Part shown: one piece after another, positions 22,530 through 34,556 of the stretch
Numbering within the stretch: the stretch's first letter is position 1
Layout of the letters: each line of letters opens with the position of its first letter
Source: Siphonodentalium dalli
Taxonomy: Eukaryota > Mollusca > Scaphopoda > Gadilida > Siphonodentaliidae
DNA: 64,000 nucleotides
Direction: 5' to 3'
Assembly: GCA_032622095.1 (NCBI GenBank)
Contig: CP136063.1
Span: 121,728,723 to 121,792,722 of the forward strand
The notes under the pieces: generated by a model
What the model was told of the DNA's origin: nothing
The model's database searches: none
What the model saw: the letters and a program-made list of their open reading frames with translations, nothing else
Translations under genes and position numbers: made by a program

Positions 22530-24911
22530 ATGGAATCCGGTGGAGCTATAGTCATCACTCCTCATCCGTCCGTCCATCCATCCATCCGTCCGTCCGCCTG
22601 TCCATCAAGAATCATCTTCTTCTCGAGAACCATAAAACCGAACGGGTTCATATTTGGTGTGGTCACGTTCCCTAAGTGACTCACATTCAGATTTGTTCAA
22701 ATGAGGTCACCAGGTCAAATAGTTGCGAAGCTAGGACCATAACTCTTTCCCACCATAGTAATTCTTAAACGACTTATTCTCAAATTCCATTGGCCAAATG
22801 GGTTCATATTTGGTATAATGTGTCCTTGGGTGACTGTGGTTCAGATTTGTTCAAATGAGGTCACTGTGTCGAATGTGGGCGGAGCCAGTGACTTAACTCC
22901 AAAAAAAAAAACTTTTTTTTTTTAAACTAACCACATAACATCCGCCAGGGTACATCAACTCATCCCACAAAATTTAGTTAAAATCGGTCCAGGGGTCTGG
23001 GAGAAAAATCACAAACAGAGAGATTGTTACCCTTGCGAATTGAGGGGTCAAAGTAAGTATATGTACCTGTTACAAATGCTTTTCTTTCACATTCCTGATG
23101 CCACAATATTATTTGAGTAGTCATCTGTTTGGCTAACAATATAAAGCTTGTCTGCATGCCATACTGTAATGTCTCCTGTGTATGAAATGGGACCTTATCT
23201 TATCTGACAGCTGTTTATAAACAAATCACAGATAATGTTTATTTGTGTCCTTCATTTCAATTTAAATTAGATTAATTCCCATGTGTTGTGTTCTATGCAG
23301 TGTAAAGGCAAGTGTTATATTATCTTTATATAGGCTATTAACTTCTTTTCATCTGTGATAATGATGTATGTTATTTATATGTTATTATGCTTATGATTTC
23401 AAGGAACAATAATTATCAGATGCCATGTTGATAATTTTTAACCCTTCCCTTAATTTTGTAACTTATTTTAATGAAAATGAACTCACTTCAACTTCTATAA
23501 TATACCATTTGAGATTACTAGATCAATGAATCTCATAGATTGGGATTTACTATTTGGTTCAAATAGGGGCAGAGATAAGAGATTTAATGTCTATGCTATG
23601 AATACATGCTTGGTACTTGTATATAGATTCCTATATAAGATGTAATAATTTTGATATATACCGGTATTATCAGTAAGGTTTTGATAAATTTCCAACAGTT
23701 GGAGATCTTGTGTTCAGATAGGGTCACCTGGTCAAATAAGGGAAAGGCCAGGGGCATACTTGCCCTCTATAATAACCCTTGAAAAGTCTTCTTTGAAAGA
23801 ATCGCCAGGTATATTTAGCTCACATTTAATATTGAGGCCCCTTTGGTGATTGTGATTCAGATTTGTTCAATCCGGGTCACCAGGTCAAATAGGTGCAAGG
23901 CCAGGTACAATCTCTCCATAGTAATTCATGATATGTCTTCTTTGCAAGAACCAAATGGCCTATTTTGCTTATATTTTGTATGAAATGACCTTGGGTGACA
24001 GGAATTCAGATTTGTGAAAATGGGATCACAAAATCAAATAAGGGCAGAGTCAGGGACATAACTATTTCACTCCATAGTAATTCTTACAACATGTTTCAAG
24101 AATTATTGGGCTTATTTAGCATGGAATGTTCTTGTTTGACTGGAATTCAGATTTGTTAAGATGAGGTCACCAGGTCAAATAGGAGCCAAGCGAAGGACTG
24201 TTTCCCTCCATAATAATTGTTAATATGCTTCCTTCACAAGAACCTTCAGGTCTATTTTACTGATATGAAGTATGAAGGGCTCTTCGGTGACTGGGATTCA
24301 AATTTATTCAGATGGGTTACCTGCTGAGGTCAAATATGGCATGACCAGGGACATAGTTAATTGTCTCTAAAGTAATTCTTAAAATGTCTTCTCAAGAGAG
24401 GTTGGACTATATAGCTTACATATAGTATGGAAGGTCCTTTGGTGACTGAGATTCAGATTTGTTAAAATGAGGTCAACCTGTCAAGAAATGGCTTGTAACC
24501 ACCTGACTGATAATCTGACATATGGTGTTTAGGGTGCATGGATAATTGGGCTTCAAACATGTATAAATGGGTTTTTTTAAATTTGCTTGTGATTGGAAAT
24601 TTCCAACAATTGAGAAAGTTTGAGTGTGAAATTCCAACCTAAGGAGGTGCGCAAAGGGATTTACGAACCCAATTGGGAGGGGACTTGTTATGAGCTGGAA
24701 GGGGGGGACGTGATCAGTAGTGTACAGTTGTTAATTTCAAGGTGGATATTCACCGATTTACATACAGAAGCCTCTCTAGCCACATGTCCTGTTTAGAACT
24801 ACTTCTTTTAAAGTGATTATGACAAGTTCTGACAGTTGTGGTCTCCAGAGTCCCAGTCTTTTCAATCTTTGCAGTCAGGTGAGCGACCCCACAGTCATTG
24901 ACTGTCTTGTT
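22530..24911 (+). mobile_element. Hairpin-tipped repeat family B, copy 2
   Basis: Starts near 'ggattgcatggaatcc', a short replacement hairpin joined to the normal 'ggtggagctatagtcatcac', then a TCCG tract (about 22567-22600). It contains about ten degenerate units with 'cagatttgttcaaatgaggt' and 'caccaggtcaaatag'. It ends with 'tcaggtgagcgacccc', the hairpin ACAGTCATTGACTGT and CTTGTT (24906-24911). It is about 2.4 kb. The 5' arm differs from copies 1 and 3. Confidence 0.75.
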
Positions 24912-25047
24912 ATGGATTTTGTTATATTCTCGTTATATTTTTCCACTGGAAAATGTCTATAATGTCAACACCCCAGTACATGATATTATGATGCCATGTT
25001 ATAGCAGTGATGATGTTAAGCAGGAGCGAGAAGAATAATACATGTTT

Positions 25048-25768
25048 ATACCCCCACTTTCGAAGAATATGGGGGGTATACTGGATTAACTGCGTCTGTC
25101 CGTCACACTTTCTCCCTCCGTGTGTCCGTCTGTCCGTCCGTCCCCGGTCCGACCTCATAACTCAAACAACTATGAACCGATTTCAATAATTTTTTGTATG
25201 CAATCTCCTTAGGACCGCCTCTCCGCATGATGCTAATTGCGGTGCGGTCCGACTTTCTTTTTTTAAGTTACGCCTTACTTTTCGACTTATTTTGACTTAT
25301 ACAATTATGTCCGACTTAATAACTTTAACAAATATGAACCGATTTCAATCATTTTTGGTATACATGCTTCTCACAACACCCTCTCTACATGATGCGGCTC
25401 AGGGTTGGCTCGGACTGTTTTTCCTAACATTACACTTCATTTTCGACTTATTTTGACTTAGAAAATCAGCTTTGTCCAAATCTTTTGCCTGGAGTTGTGT
25501 GCCTTCTTAGCAGAAGTTTGGTTGACTGACGAAACACTCGACAAAAGCCATCTTAGATGTTAAGGTTGCGTTTCATTTTCTACCCTTTTTTGGGTTTCTG
25601 CAATCATTCGAACAAATATGAACCAATTTGAATATTTTTTTCTGTACAAGCTTCTTGCGACACCATATCGATATTATTAATCCAAATTTTTCTTTAAAGT
25701 TAAAAATCTTTTTTGTTGGGTTTACGGATAATGCGGGTTGAATTTGCCACGGTGGGGGTAACATTGTT
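25048..25768 (+). mobile_element. Hairpin-tipped repeat family E
   Basis: 5' hairpin tatacccccactttcg..atatggggggtata (25048-25080), then a TCCG-rich tract (25097-25145). Two or three units carry 'cataactcaaacaactatga', 'aaccgatttcaat' and 'ttttcgacttattttgactta'. Near the 3' end the arm returns as 'cggtgggggtaac' (25750-25762), followed by attgttt. Confidence 0.7.
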
Positions 25769-27078
25769 TAACATTATTGTACTGTTATTGTAGAGTAATT
25801 GGCTTGTCAGTACAACCAGTGTAACTCAAGCTCACAATTCTTCTCATATTTAATTTAAAATTCCCAGATTAGCATCATTTGGGGAATATAATAATGTACA
25901 AAGAAGTATAGACTAGAAGTTTTAACTGCTATCTGCTGATCTAACATGATGTTATGGTTTGTTTAGAAGTATAAAACATTGATATACTTAACATCCTATG
26001 CTTTGAGAATAAACACAACTGACTGCTGCATGTGCATTCTATGAAACAGGTCATGTTCAAAAGGCATGGGTAGTGGGATACTGGGTCACGTTCCATATGG
26101 TTGTGTACACCATACAGGGAAATCCTGTCACTTTTCATTCATGCTGAAGGTATCTTGTGTAATCCCACAATAGAGTGTACTTTCTTACGATTGCATGTAA
26201 TCGGATCTTTACTACAGAGTACACACTCCAATGGAGTCCACTGTTTTGTGTTTGTTCACTGGTTTGTTGTGAAATTCCTGTTTCTGGATTGTGACATTTT
26301 TTATATTATTTGTTGCGATTTAATTTGACAAGGGATATATAGTGAACTAATTACATTTAACCTGTGTAAGATGAGTCTATCCTTCAGCCACAGGTACTGT
26401 TTTGACAATGTATTGTAAGTGAATCAGTATTTATAATTCCTGTATTTGATAACAGTGCTTGTGCACTTTTTTAAGGGTTTAGAGTTTTGTCCATCAATAT
26501 ATTAACAGCACACTATGAACACAGAAACCTGATAAAATTCTAGTACTTCTATGATTTACTGTCTATCTAATTATCTTTGTACATGAGTATGGTGATGGGA
26601 GTTTGATGTCTTTAAATGCCCATTGCAACTTTGGTCAACAAAACTTTGGTCAACAAAAACCCTCCAGCCATGTGCATGTCTGTACTGCATATTAACCAGC
26701 AGTAATCTTAGCATGGAACATCATCATATCAATCTGATACATTATACATTCACAAAACTGCATTTGTAAATACATACAGGAAATGCTATTGTCGGAAACT
26801 TAGGCTATATAATAGGCTCTCCACTCAAGAGTGTTTCTCACTTGTGCAACTAGTACAACAAGTCTTTACTTCACTGTCTAAAACACAGCATACAACTGGG
26901 TTATACGATCATGTATCCACTGGAGCAACACGTTACATCAATATGTTTTGCACTACAGCATGTGCCCCACTGGATGATTGGTATAACACTTGTCCCAAAT
27001 CAAACAAAATCATGGTAACTGCACTATGGACAAGTTTTGAAAAAATCCACCTCTTTTAGCTGCTGGTCTGAAAAATAA
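25769..27078. other. No gene seen
   Basis: AT-rich sequence. The short ORFs at 25941-26328 and 26844-27059 show no family motif. Confidence 0.45.
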
Positions 27079-27863
27079 AAGTGTCCATGACACTGTAGCT
27101 CAACTTTGTGTAGAAGATAAAATTTTGTTATGAGCAATAAATGGAATGATGAATTGAATTTTGAAATCCAAGATGGCAGCTGGTGGCCATGTTTTTTTGC
27201 CGAAAGACCCCAAAATGATTCGTTCCCATCTACATGTCAATGTCAACAGCCATGACAAATTTCATTATGATCCATGCCAAAGGATTTAGTCATGCAAAGA
27301 GTAATATCCAAGATGGCTGCTGGTGGCCATGTTTTATGACAGAATGATCCCGAAATGACTTGTTCCCATCTACATGTCAATATTAACATGCATGACAAAA
27401 TTCATTAAGATCAGATGAACACTCTGGCCTGCAGCCCATGCTAATGGATTGAAATTTGAAATCTAAGATGGCTGCTGGAAGCCATCTTTTTCTGCCGAAT
27501 GACCCCAAAATGACTCGTTCCCATCTACATGTGTTAATGTAATAACAGCCATGACCAATTTCATAATCATCTGACCAAAGGCAAAACCTCTAGTCCGTGC
27601 CAAAGGATTTAGTCATGCAAAGAGTAAAATCCAAGATGGCTGCTGGTGGCCATGTTTTGGCCGAATGACCCCAAAATGACTCATTCCCATTAACATGTCA
27701 ATGTCAACTGCCATGACAAATTTCATAATGATCCGACCAAAGGTATGACCAGTAGCCCATGCTAATTGAAGTTGTTGATGGACGTCTCCACACACACATG
27801 CACAAATGGACGACAGATACCAAGTCATGGCAATAGCTCAAACTTTACAAGTAAAGTTGAGCT
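27079..27863 (-). mobile_element. Hairpin-tipped repeat family A, copy 3
   Basis: On the minus strand: 5' hairpin at about 27835-27863 (agctcaactttac against gtaaagtttgagct), then 'attgccatgacttggtatct'. Four internal units with the family A landmarks follow. The 3' end has 'aaagttgagctacagtgtc' with the hairpin AGTGTCATGGACACT at about 27080-27096. Confidence 0.85.
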
Positions 27864-27977
27864 AAAAATGAATCACACAAATTTGGCTTGGGAATAGGAC
27901 AAAATTTACATAATTATTTGTAGAAACTCTTAACAAAGAAACTGTTCACACCTTCAAAAAAGTATCCCCCAGTTTTT

Positions 27978-29091
27978 AGCTCACCTGAGAAGAAGGGTGG
28001 AGCAATAGTCATCACTCCTCATACGTACGTCCATCCGTATGTCTGACCATCCATCCGTCCATCCGTTAAAAATCATCTTCTTCAGAACCATAAGACCGAA
28101 TGGGTTCATATTTGGTGTGGATGTTCCCTATTAAAGTGACTCACATTCAGATTTGTTCAAATGAGGTCACCACGTCAAATAGTTGCGAAGCTAGGACCAT
28201 AACTCTTTCCCACCATACAACATACAACAACTTCTTCTCCAGTTCCATTGGGCCAAATGGGTTCATATTTGGTACAAAGGTCCTTGGGTGACTGATTTTT
28301 CAAATGAGGTCACTGGGTCGAATGTGGGTGGAGCCAGGTTCATAACTAAAAAAAACAACAAAAAACATAAAATTCAGATTGAACCCCTTACTCATTTTAA
28401 CAAAAATACCTTTTTTGTTTATAAACATGTTATAAAATTTGAAAAAGTAACCCTAGTATAACATCCGCAGAGTTATGAAACTTTAATCTTTAATGAAATT
28501 ACGGAAACATTCCATTACCCCCCCCCCCCCCATGGCCCAGACCCCCACCTTGCCCCCAACTAACAGCCCTTCCACCCCATATCATCTCCCACCTCTCTAC
28601 CTTCTACCTCTCTCACCAGAAGCAGATATTATATCTCTGCAGAGAGACATGGATCATTAATTGAGATTCCAATTTTCCAACCAGTATGTTTTTAAACCAA
28701 CAGTCCATATGTTCCTACTTTGACCGAAATGGCCACAAATTTTAACTTTTTGGGGGATGCCAGGTTGGAAATTTTCGAAAGTTTGAGAGCTTGGAAGTAT
28801 TGGTACCAGTTGTAAAAGAAGGATGTGCGAAAGAAATTTTGTGAACTTAGTACTGTGGTCTGGTTGTCTTGTTTAAAAAGGGTAAGGGGTTGGAGATTTG
28901 TCAATGGTGTGCAAAATTTCCAGATGAAGAGCCCTGCTCATCTGAGAACCTCCAGCTATGTCCATGTTTAGAACTATTTGTTTTAAGTGATTTTGTCAAG
29001 TACTGACTGTTTAATATAGTCATCAGAGTCCCAGTCTTCTCAGTCTTTACAGTCTGGTGAGCGACCCCAGTCATTTTCTGTCTTGTCTTGT
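27978..29091 (+). mobile_element. Hairpin-tipped repeat family B, copy 3 (shortened)
   Basis: Starts 'agctcacctgag' and continues 'ggtggagcaatagtcatcac' and a TCCG/TCCA tract. Two or three internal units follow. The 3' part is 'cagtcttctcagtctttaca', 'gtctggtgagcgacccc', then cagtcattttctgtcttgtcttgt. It is 1.1 kb against 2.4 kb for copies 1 and 2. A poly-C run lies at about 28519-28530. Confidence 0.8.
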
Positions 29092-29109
29092 AAACCACAG
29101 CATTCAATT

Positions 29110-29500
29110 TTTTCTGTTTTCTCTAAACTTCCATTAACTCCAGCTATGCAGGTTTGTCATCAGGCGGGCTTTCAAAAGAGGGTTCATTGACGTTGTTCAC
29201 ATTTTCCATTCGAGAGTTATCCCTCTTTGTTTAACTGAAAATGTTGGGATTTCCGTCCGTCCGCTCATATATCTCAGCCATGGGTTATTGGATTCTGTTG
29301 AAATTTGGTATGGAGGTTTGGCATCAGGAGGGCTTTCCAAAGAAGGTTCATTGATGTTGTTTGCATTTTCTGTTCAAGAGTTATCTTTCTTTGGTCATCT
29401 GAAAATGTTGAATTTTTGTACGTTTGCTCATACATCTTTCTAAATTTGGTTTCAAATGGCACCATGGGGGTATCCCAGCACTCGAGGTGCAACTTCTTAT
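29110..29500 (+). repeat. Degenerate tandem units, about 161 bp
   Basis: 'catcaggcgggctttcaaaa' with 'ggttcattgacgttgttcac' recurs about 161 bp later as 'catcaggagggctttccaaa' with 'ggttcattgatgttgtttgc'. A short 'ttccgtccgtccg' tract and 'ttgaaatttggtatgg' link it to the TCCG-bearing repeat families. The ends were not identified. Confidence 0.65.
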
Positions 29501-29510
29501 TATGCCCCCG

Positions 29511-30205
29511 ATCTCCGATGGAGATTTGGGGGTATATAGTGGAGCCCTCCGTCCGTCCATCCTTCCGTCCGTCCGTCCGTCCGTCTGTCCGTACGAACGT
29601 TTCAACTCATAACTCATAGACCAACCGGGAGGACAAGATTTCCCCATAACTGCTGTTTCATCCGCCCATTTTTTCCAGAGTTACGCCCCTTTTTGGACTT
29701 AGAAAATTCAGTTTTCTGTGGCATACGAACGTTTCAACTCATAACTTTGGTCTCGCTAATTCAATTCAGTTGATCTTTGGTATGCCAATAGACCAGCCGG
29801 GGGGACAAGATTTCCCCATAGCCGTGGTTTCGTTCCAGAGTTACGCCCCTTTTTGGACTTAGAAAATTCAGGTTTTCTGCTACTTTTTTTGGTTTCCAGA
29901 TGATAACTTGATTTTGGATTGTTTATTTGCAAAACCCGTTTTTTTTGTGTATTACCAATATCGCAATACAGGTCGAGGTAAAATTTCGGTTCAAACGGAT
30001 AATTTTTGTGAGAGTTATGACCCTTTTTCGACTTAAAAAATTCAGTTTTTTTTATAGAAAATTCAGTTTTCCTTCTATTTTTGTGGCACCAGACCAAATT
30101 TGAAGCTAATATAGAACAACATGTGGCATTTTTATAGCGCTTAACCAGAAAGTTTCTCTAATTGTACAGTCGGGGGCGTTACCTCCGCCCAGCGGTGCAC
30201 TTGTT
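29511..30205 (+). mobile_element. Hairpin-tipped repeat family C
   Basis: 5' hairpin tatgcccccgatctcc..ggagatttgggggtata (29511-29536) and a TCCG tract (29550-29590). Two or three units carry 'cgaacgtttcaactcataac', 'agagttacgccccttttt' and 'ggacttagaaaattcag'. The 3' arm returns as 'gtcgggggcgtta', then a small ccgc..gcgg hairpin and CTTGTT at 30200-30205. Confidence 0.8.
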
Positions 30206-30481
30206 TGAAATAGGATACTCAATTTTGAAAATCATAAATTATCACTAATATCAGCAATGGTCTGTGATCTTGATTTATATTCAACTTTATTGATACATCT
30301 TTAGAATTGTCTGTGGTTTATACTACAGCCAGAAATACCAAAGGAAGTGGCATAGTACACCATATTTAAGTTCTGATACTGATTGTTGGTGCAATATTTG
30401 TGACGACTTGGATAGGCTTGTCTTCTTACCTTGAACTTCACATATGTATTTTCTTTGGCAGGTACAACATCGACCATTTAT

Positions 30482-31244
30482 TATCCCCCGCCAAATTGAA
30501 AATTTGCGGGGGATATAGTAATGGGTTCCGTCCGTCCGTCTGTCCGTCCGTCCCGAATTTGTAAGAGTCATAACTTGATCAAATGTAAACGTATTTCAAA
30601 GATTTATGGTATATGAGTTCACCTGACCATTACCTAGGATGATTTCGCAAGTCAGGTCCAGCCGCATATTTTTACCGGAGTTATTGGACTTCGTTTATTA
30701 TTTTTGTCGAATTTACCAAATAGCAAATAGAAGACGTCACAGGGCTCATATCCACTAATCTCAACGGATTTCAAAGATATTTGGTATATGAGTTCACCTG
30801 ACCATTACCTAGAACGAGTTTGCAAGCCAGGTCCGGCCGGATATTTTTAACAGAGTTATTGGACTTTGTTTATTATTTTTGTCGAATTTACCAAATAGCA
30901 AATAGACGATGTCACAGGGCTCATTTCCACAAATCTCAACGGATTTCAAAGATTTTTGGTATATGAGTTCACATGACGAGTATCTAGAACGAATTCGCAA
31001 ACCAGGTCCGGCCGGATATTTTCAGCAGAGTTATTGGACTTTGTTTATTATTTTTGGTGCAAATGGACGACGTCACATGGATAATTTCCACAAATGTCAG
31101 TACCTAAAATGAGTTCGCAAGCCAGGCTTTTTGACAAAATCCCACCTCTTGTTTAGCACATACTGAGAACGCAAACATTATTGAGAATTCACTTCCCCAA
31201 CTGCACAATTTGGCGGGGGATACCGTCGTCTGCGACTGCTTGTT
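30482..31244 (+). mobile_element. Hairpin-tipped repeat family D, next to the PDE4 exon
   Basis: 5' hairpin tatcccccgccaaattg..aatttgcgggggatata (30482-30516) and a TCCG tract (30529-30553). Three tandem units of about 175 bp follow (tatatgagttcacctgacca, caggtccggccggatattt, gagttattggactttg). The 3' arm 'tttggcgggggata' (31210-31223), the hairpin gtcgtctgcgac and CTTGTT (31239-31244) close it. It ends 134 bp before the PDE4 exon acceptor. Confidence 0.85.
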
Positions 31245-31378
31245 AGTATTTATATTATCTCTGCTAGTGCTAGGAGATTACCTTTAAGGTTTGGGTCTCA
31301 ATGATTTGGTCGGTCTTACCACTGAAACTATAAGAGCAGAATATATTTGGTTTCATGTTATGTTTGTTTATATTTCAG

Positions 31379-31561
31379 TTTCGATGTAGAGAATGGTGGT
31401 GCTCCTAACCGATTACATGTAGATCCAGGCAGCCCGTCTGGTGGTGGTCTCATATTGCAAAACCTTCCACAGCGGCGTGAGTCGTTCCTCTACAAATCAG
31501 ACAGTGAATATGATATTACACCTAAAACAGTATCCAGGGCTTCATCTGTGCAGAGTGAATC
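31379..31561 (+). CDS. PDE4: PDE4/dunce-type cAMP phosphodiesterase, one internal exon
   Basis: The acceptor is tttatatttcag|TTTCGATG and the donor is GAATC|GTAAGT. The exon is 183 bp and phase-symmetric (two bases of the first codon come from the previous exon, two of the last codon stay here). It encodes 61 residues: FDVENGGAPNR, a proline/glycine stretch with DPGSPSGGGLILQ, then QRRESFLYKSDSEYDITPKT and VSRASSVQSES. FDVENG, SPxGGLILQ, RRESFLYRSDS-YD-(L/I)-(S/T)PK and SR-SS are hallmarks of long PDE4 isoforms just ahead of upstream conserved region 1. RRES is the PKA phosphorylation site that activates long-form PDE4. The enzyme hydrolyses cAMP to 5'-AMP. The catalytic domain and UCR exons are not visible here and should lie downstream, so this window is probably a large intron on either side. 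The start codon lies upstream in an unrecognised exon. Confidence 0.93.
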
Positions 31562-34556
31562 GTAAGTAATTCCAGTCATATCTGTCATATCCATTACACA
31601 GGATTTAGAGGGCATCAGAGCATTCTGAAATACCACCGGGCCTTTATATAACGTACAGCAAACAGAGATGGGGGCTGATTTATATTATTTCTGGGGTTTC
31701 ATATATTAAAACAGATTTTAGAACTTATTTTTGATGCTTGAACCACAGTCCCTAGGAATCACCATTAGTTGAATAAAATATTATTTAATAATATTAAATC
31801 AATATATTATAGTTAGTTATTATATTAATATTAAGACCAGTTTGGCAAGTAAAAATTTTGTGTTCTGCATTTTCATTGGTAGATGATTTGAACGAAATTA
31901 CAAGAGTACAAATTTTTATGCCACACAAACATTCCCGCTTTCTGAGTTTATATCATCATATTCCGTATTTTTTTCTTGAAACGCTGGTGTATTCAGATTG
32001 TTTCTATCTTTACCCACTTACCAGAAAAATGTCTGTTAGTTCCTCGAATATTCATTCAAGTCTAACTGTCTGGAATTCCTAATCATTTCTGAGAAAACCA
32101 CCCAATCTGTAAATAGTTCGTTCGCGTATAGCCAACCGGTGATAATCCGAATAAAAGGGATTACGGATGTGAGTAAACAGACGTCGGGTGTGTTAAAACT
32201 GGCTCTGCTGTACACTACTGAGTACACATTTTAACTCATTCTCATTACTAGAGAAATGTAGAAATGACCATTTCAAACTAATATATCTATATATTTTCAA
32301 GTAGGGCCCTGGGGGTGGTTGATACCTTGAGATGTGAAAGCAAATTTTATATTCCTAGCTCCCGGTTAACTCCGCATCTCAAGAGTGGCAATGAGAGATA
32401 ACTCGTGCTGGGTTTGGCTGCAAAAGTAATGTGTAATAGGGAACTGGATTGATAACTTCCCGTTTTAAACAATTTTGCAGAATTACGTCACTTGATAATA
32501 GCCGACAGTTATTCAATGTGAATATTGGATGGAAAATTACGATTTACGTACAACTCAGACAAGGTACAGTTGATATGACCCGACGAGCACATTAAGAACA
32601 ATTAACTTACTTGTCACATGTCAAATGTGGGGAGATAAATGCATTTTTTTCGAACGAAAAATCGAATTGTTCGTTTTAGTGATAGAGCACAGGAGGTGAT
32701 GGTTTACATAATAACAAAATCTGAAGTTGCCTAACTGTACATATATCTGTATAGTAAAGGTAATATATCTAGATCTATTTGTTATATTTTAATCAAATTT
32801 AATATTACATGGACAGTGATTCCTAGGACTGTGCTTGAACTAATCCAAATTAAATTTATTCAGTGGCAAACTGCATATCATTTAGAGAGCACATTATTCT
32901 TACAATATTATGTAGCTTGAGTTCACATAAGATGACGTAAGAATGAAGAATATAGTCTGACCATTTCTTATAGAGTTATAGCTCTTTATCTTACGGCAAA
33001 CTGAGAAGTAACTTCCATCTGCCCTGCTCTATGTTGATAGAGTTACTCCTCTTCATTCAATATAATACTATCTAATGACTTGCCATATTGACAACTGTCA
33101 TGATAAATAAAATGAATGTGTTGTTTTGGTGAAACCTGATAGTCATCTTAGATTAATATTGTGATCAACATTGCCTTAGCTGTGACAAGTGAATCTATAT
33201 TTTCTGTCAATGTAACAACTGAAAGCTATTAATTTTTAATATACACTGGACACATAGACTTTGTTTATTTAATAACAATTACTTGAACAAACAAGAAAAC
33301 AGTAACAGTAGAAGAATGAGACATTTTGACGATTAAGAAGCTGCCAATAAAAGAAGATGAACTTTCTTTGAGGTAAGGCAATAAAAAACACCATGTTCGT
33401 GTGAACAAGGTGTACTAGTATCTCAAATTTATGACTAACCCTCTCTTCGGAAGCTTCCAGCGCACCTGAAATTTTCCTATTTTATTATTTGGCAGCCTGT
33501 TCTCTTCCAAATCGGTTCATAAAGTGCTTTTAATACTTGAAATTTTAAATTATCAAAATTATGTATTGATTTCAAAATTGGATCAGGAAATTATGTGCAT
33601 ACATTATTGTGTCAGGCCAGGCACTAATTATTTATGTTTTCTCCATGATGTAGCAGCCATGTATGGGTTCAGCCCTCTCAGTTTTGTAAAATTAAACAAA
33701 TACAATACATTCCAAATCAGAAGCTGGCCCCACCAAGGGGATACAGGTGACACAATGTCCCCTCTTATTTTCCATAGAATGGCATACATTATATTAATTA
33801 TCAGGAAACAGTTTAAACTGTTGTATTGACCTGGGAACAAAACCATTATTAATATGAGCCAGATCATAGGAATTGCATAAACATGGTGTTTGAGTGGCAA
33901 ACGTCTTGAGATTTTATGCTTTAAAGATGTTCTCAAGGTTCCATACCCCCAGTTACAACAACAACATAAAAACCTTATTTAACATTGTTTTATGCTTTGT
34001 TCTGTTAAAATTTATTGAAAACTCAATATGACGTATACAATACCAAAAGTATTTCAAAAATAATTTAGTGTTGAAATAGTTGACTAATCGCAATATTTCC
34101 CAGAAAGGTATTGGTAAAAGTTTCATTGGTAACAATCATTGCAATATATGCCCATGTGTATAAAGCACAGACAATTGTGGTGGACCTCAAGTACAGTATT
34201 ATAAAAAGATGTTGCTGATCTAGATATTCATGCGAGGGATAGTGACCTGTTATCTGCCGGAAAAGCGGGACACTTTTGATGTCTCATTGGAACAATTTAA
34301 TTGTCATTGTTGAGCTATGTCATATCAGCAGAGTTACTGTACACATTCTCATATTCGAAGTGCTGTGCCTTTGATCTACGGCATTCTACTTCCGATGTTG
34401 CAATAGAAATGGTATGAAGCGGTTACTGATACAAGATCAAACCAATTCCAACTTGACCATGCATGTTTACTCACTCCTGACTGGGCACTGGTTATATGTT
34501 TATATTGTGATGGATTATGCTAATATACCAGTCAGATTTTTAATCAAGTCATTAAC
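31562..34556. other. Intron-like stretch downstream of the PDE4 exon
   Basis: AT-rich sequence without a recognised exon. I looked for the short UCR1 exon (HGDDLIVTPFAQ-like) on the plus strand and did not find it. ORFs at 33524-33829 (plus) and 33628-33936 (minus) overlap each other and carry no motif. Confidence 0.55.
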
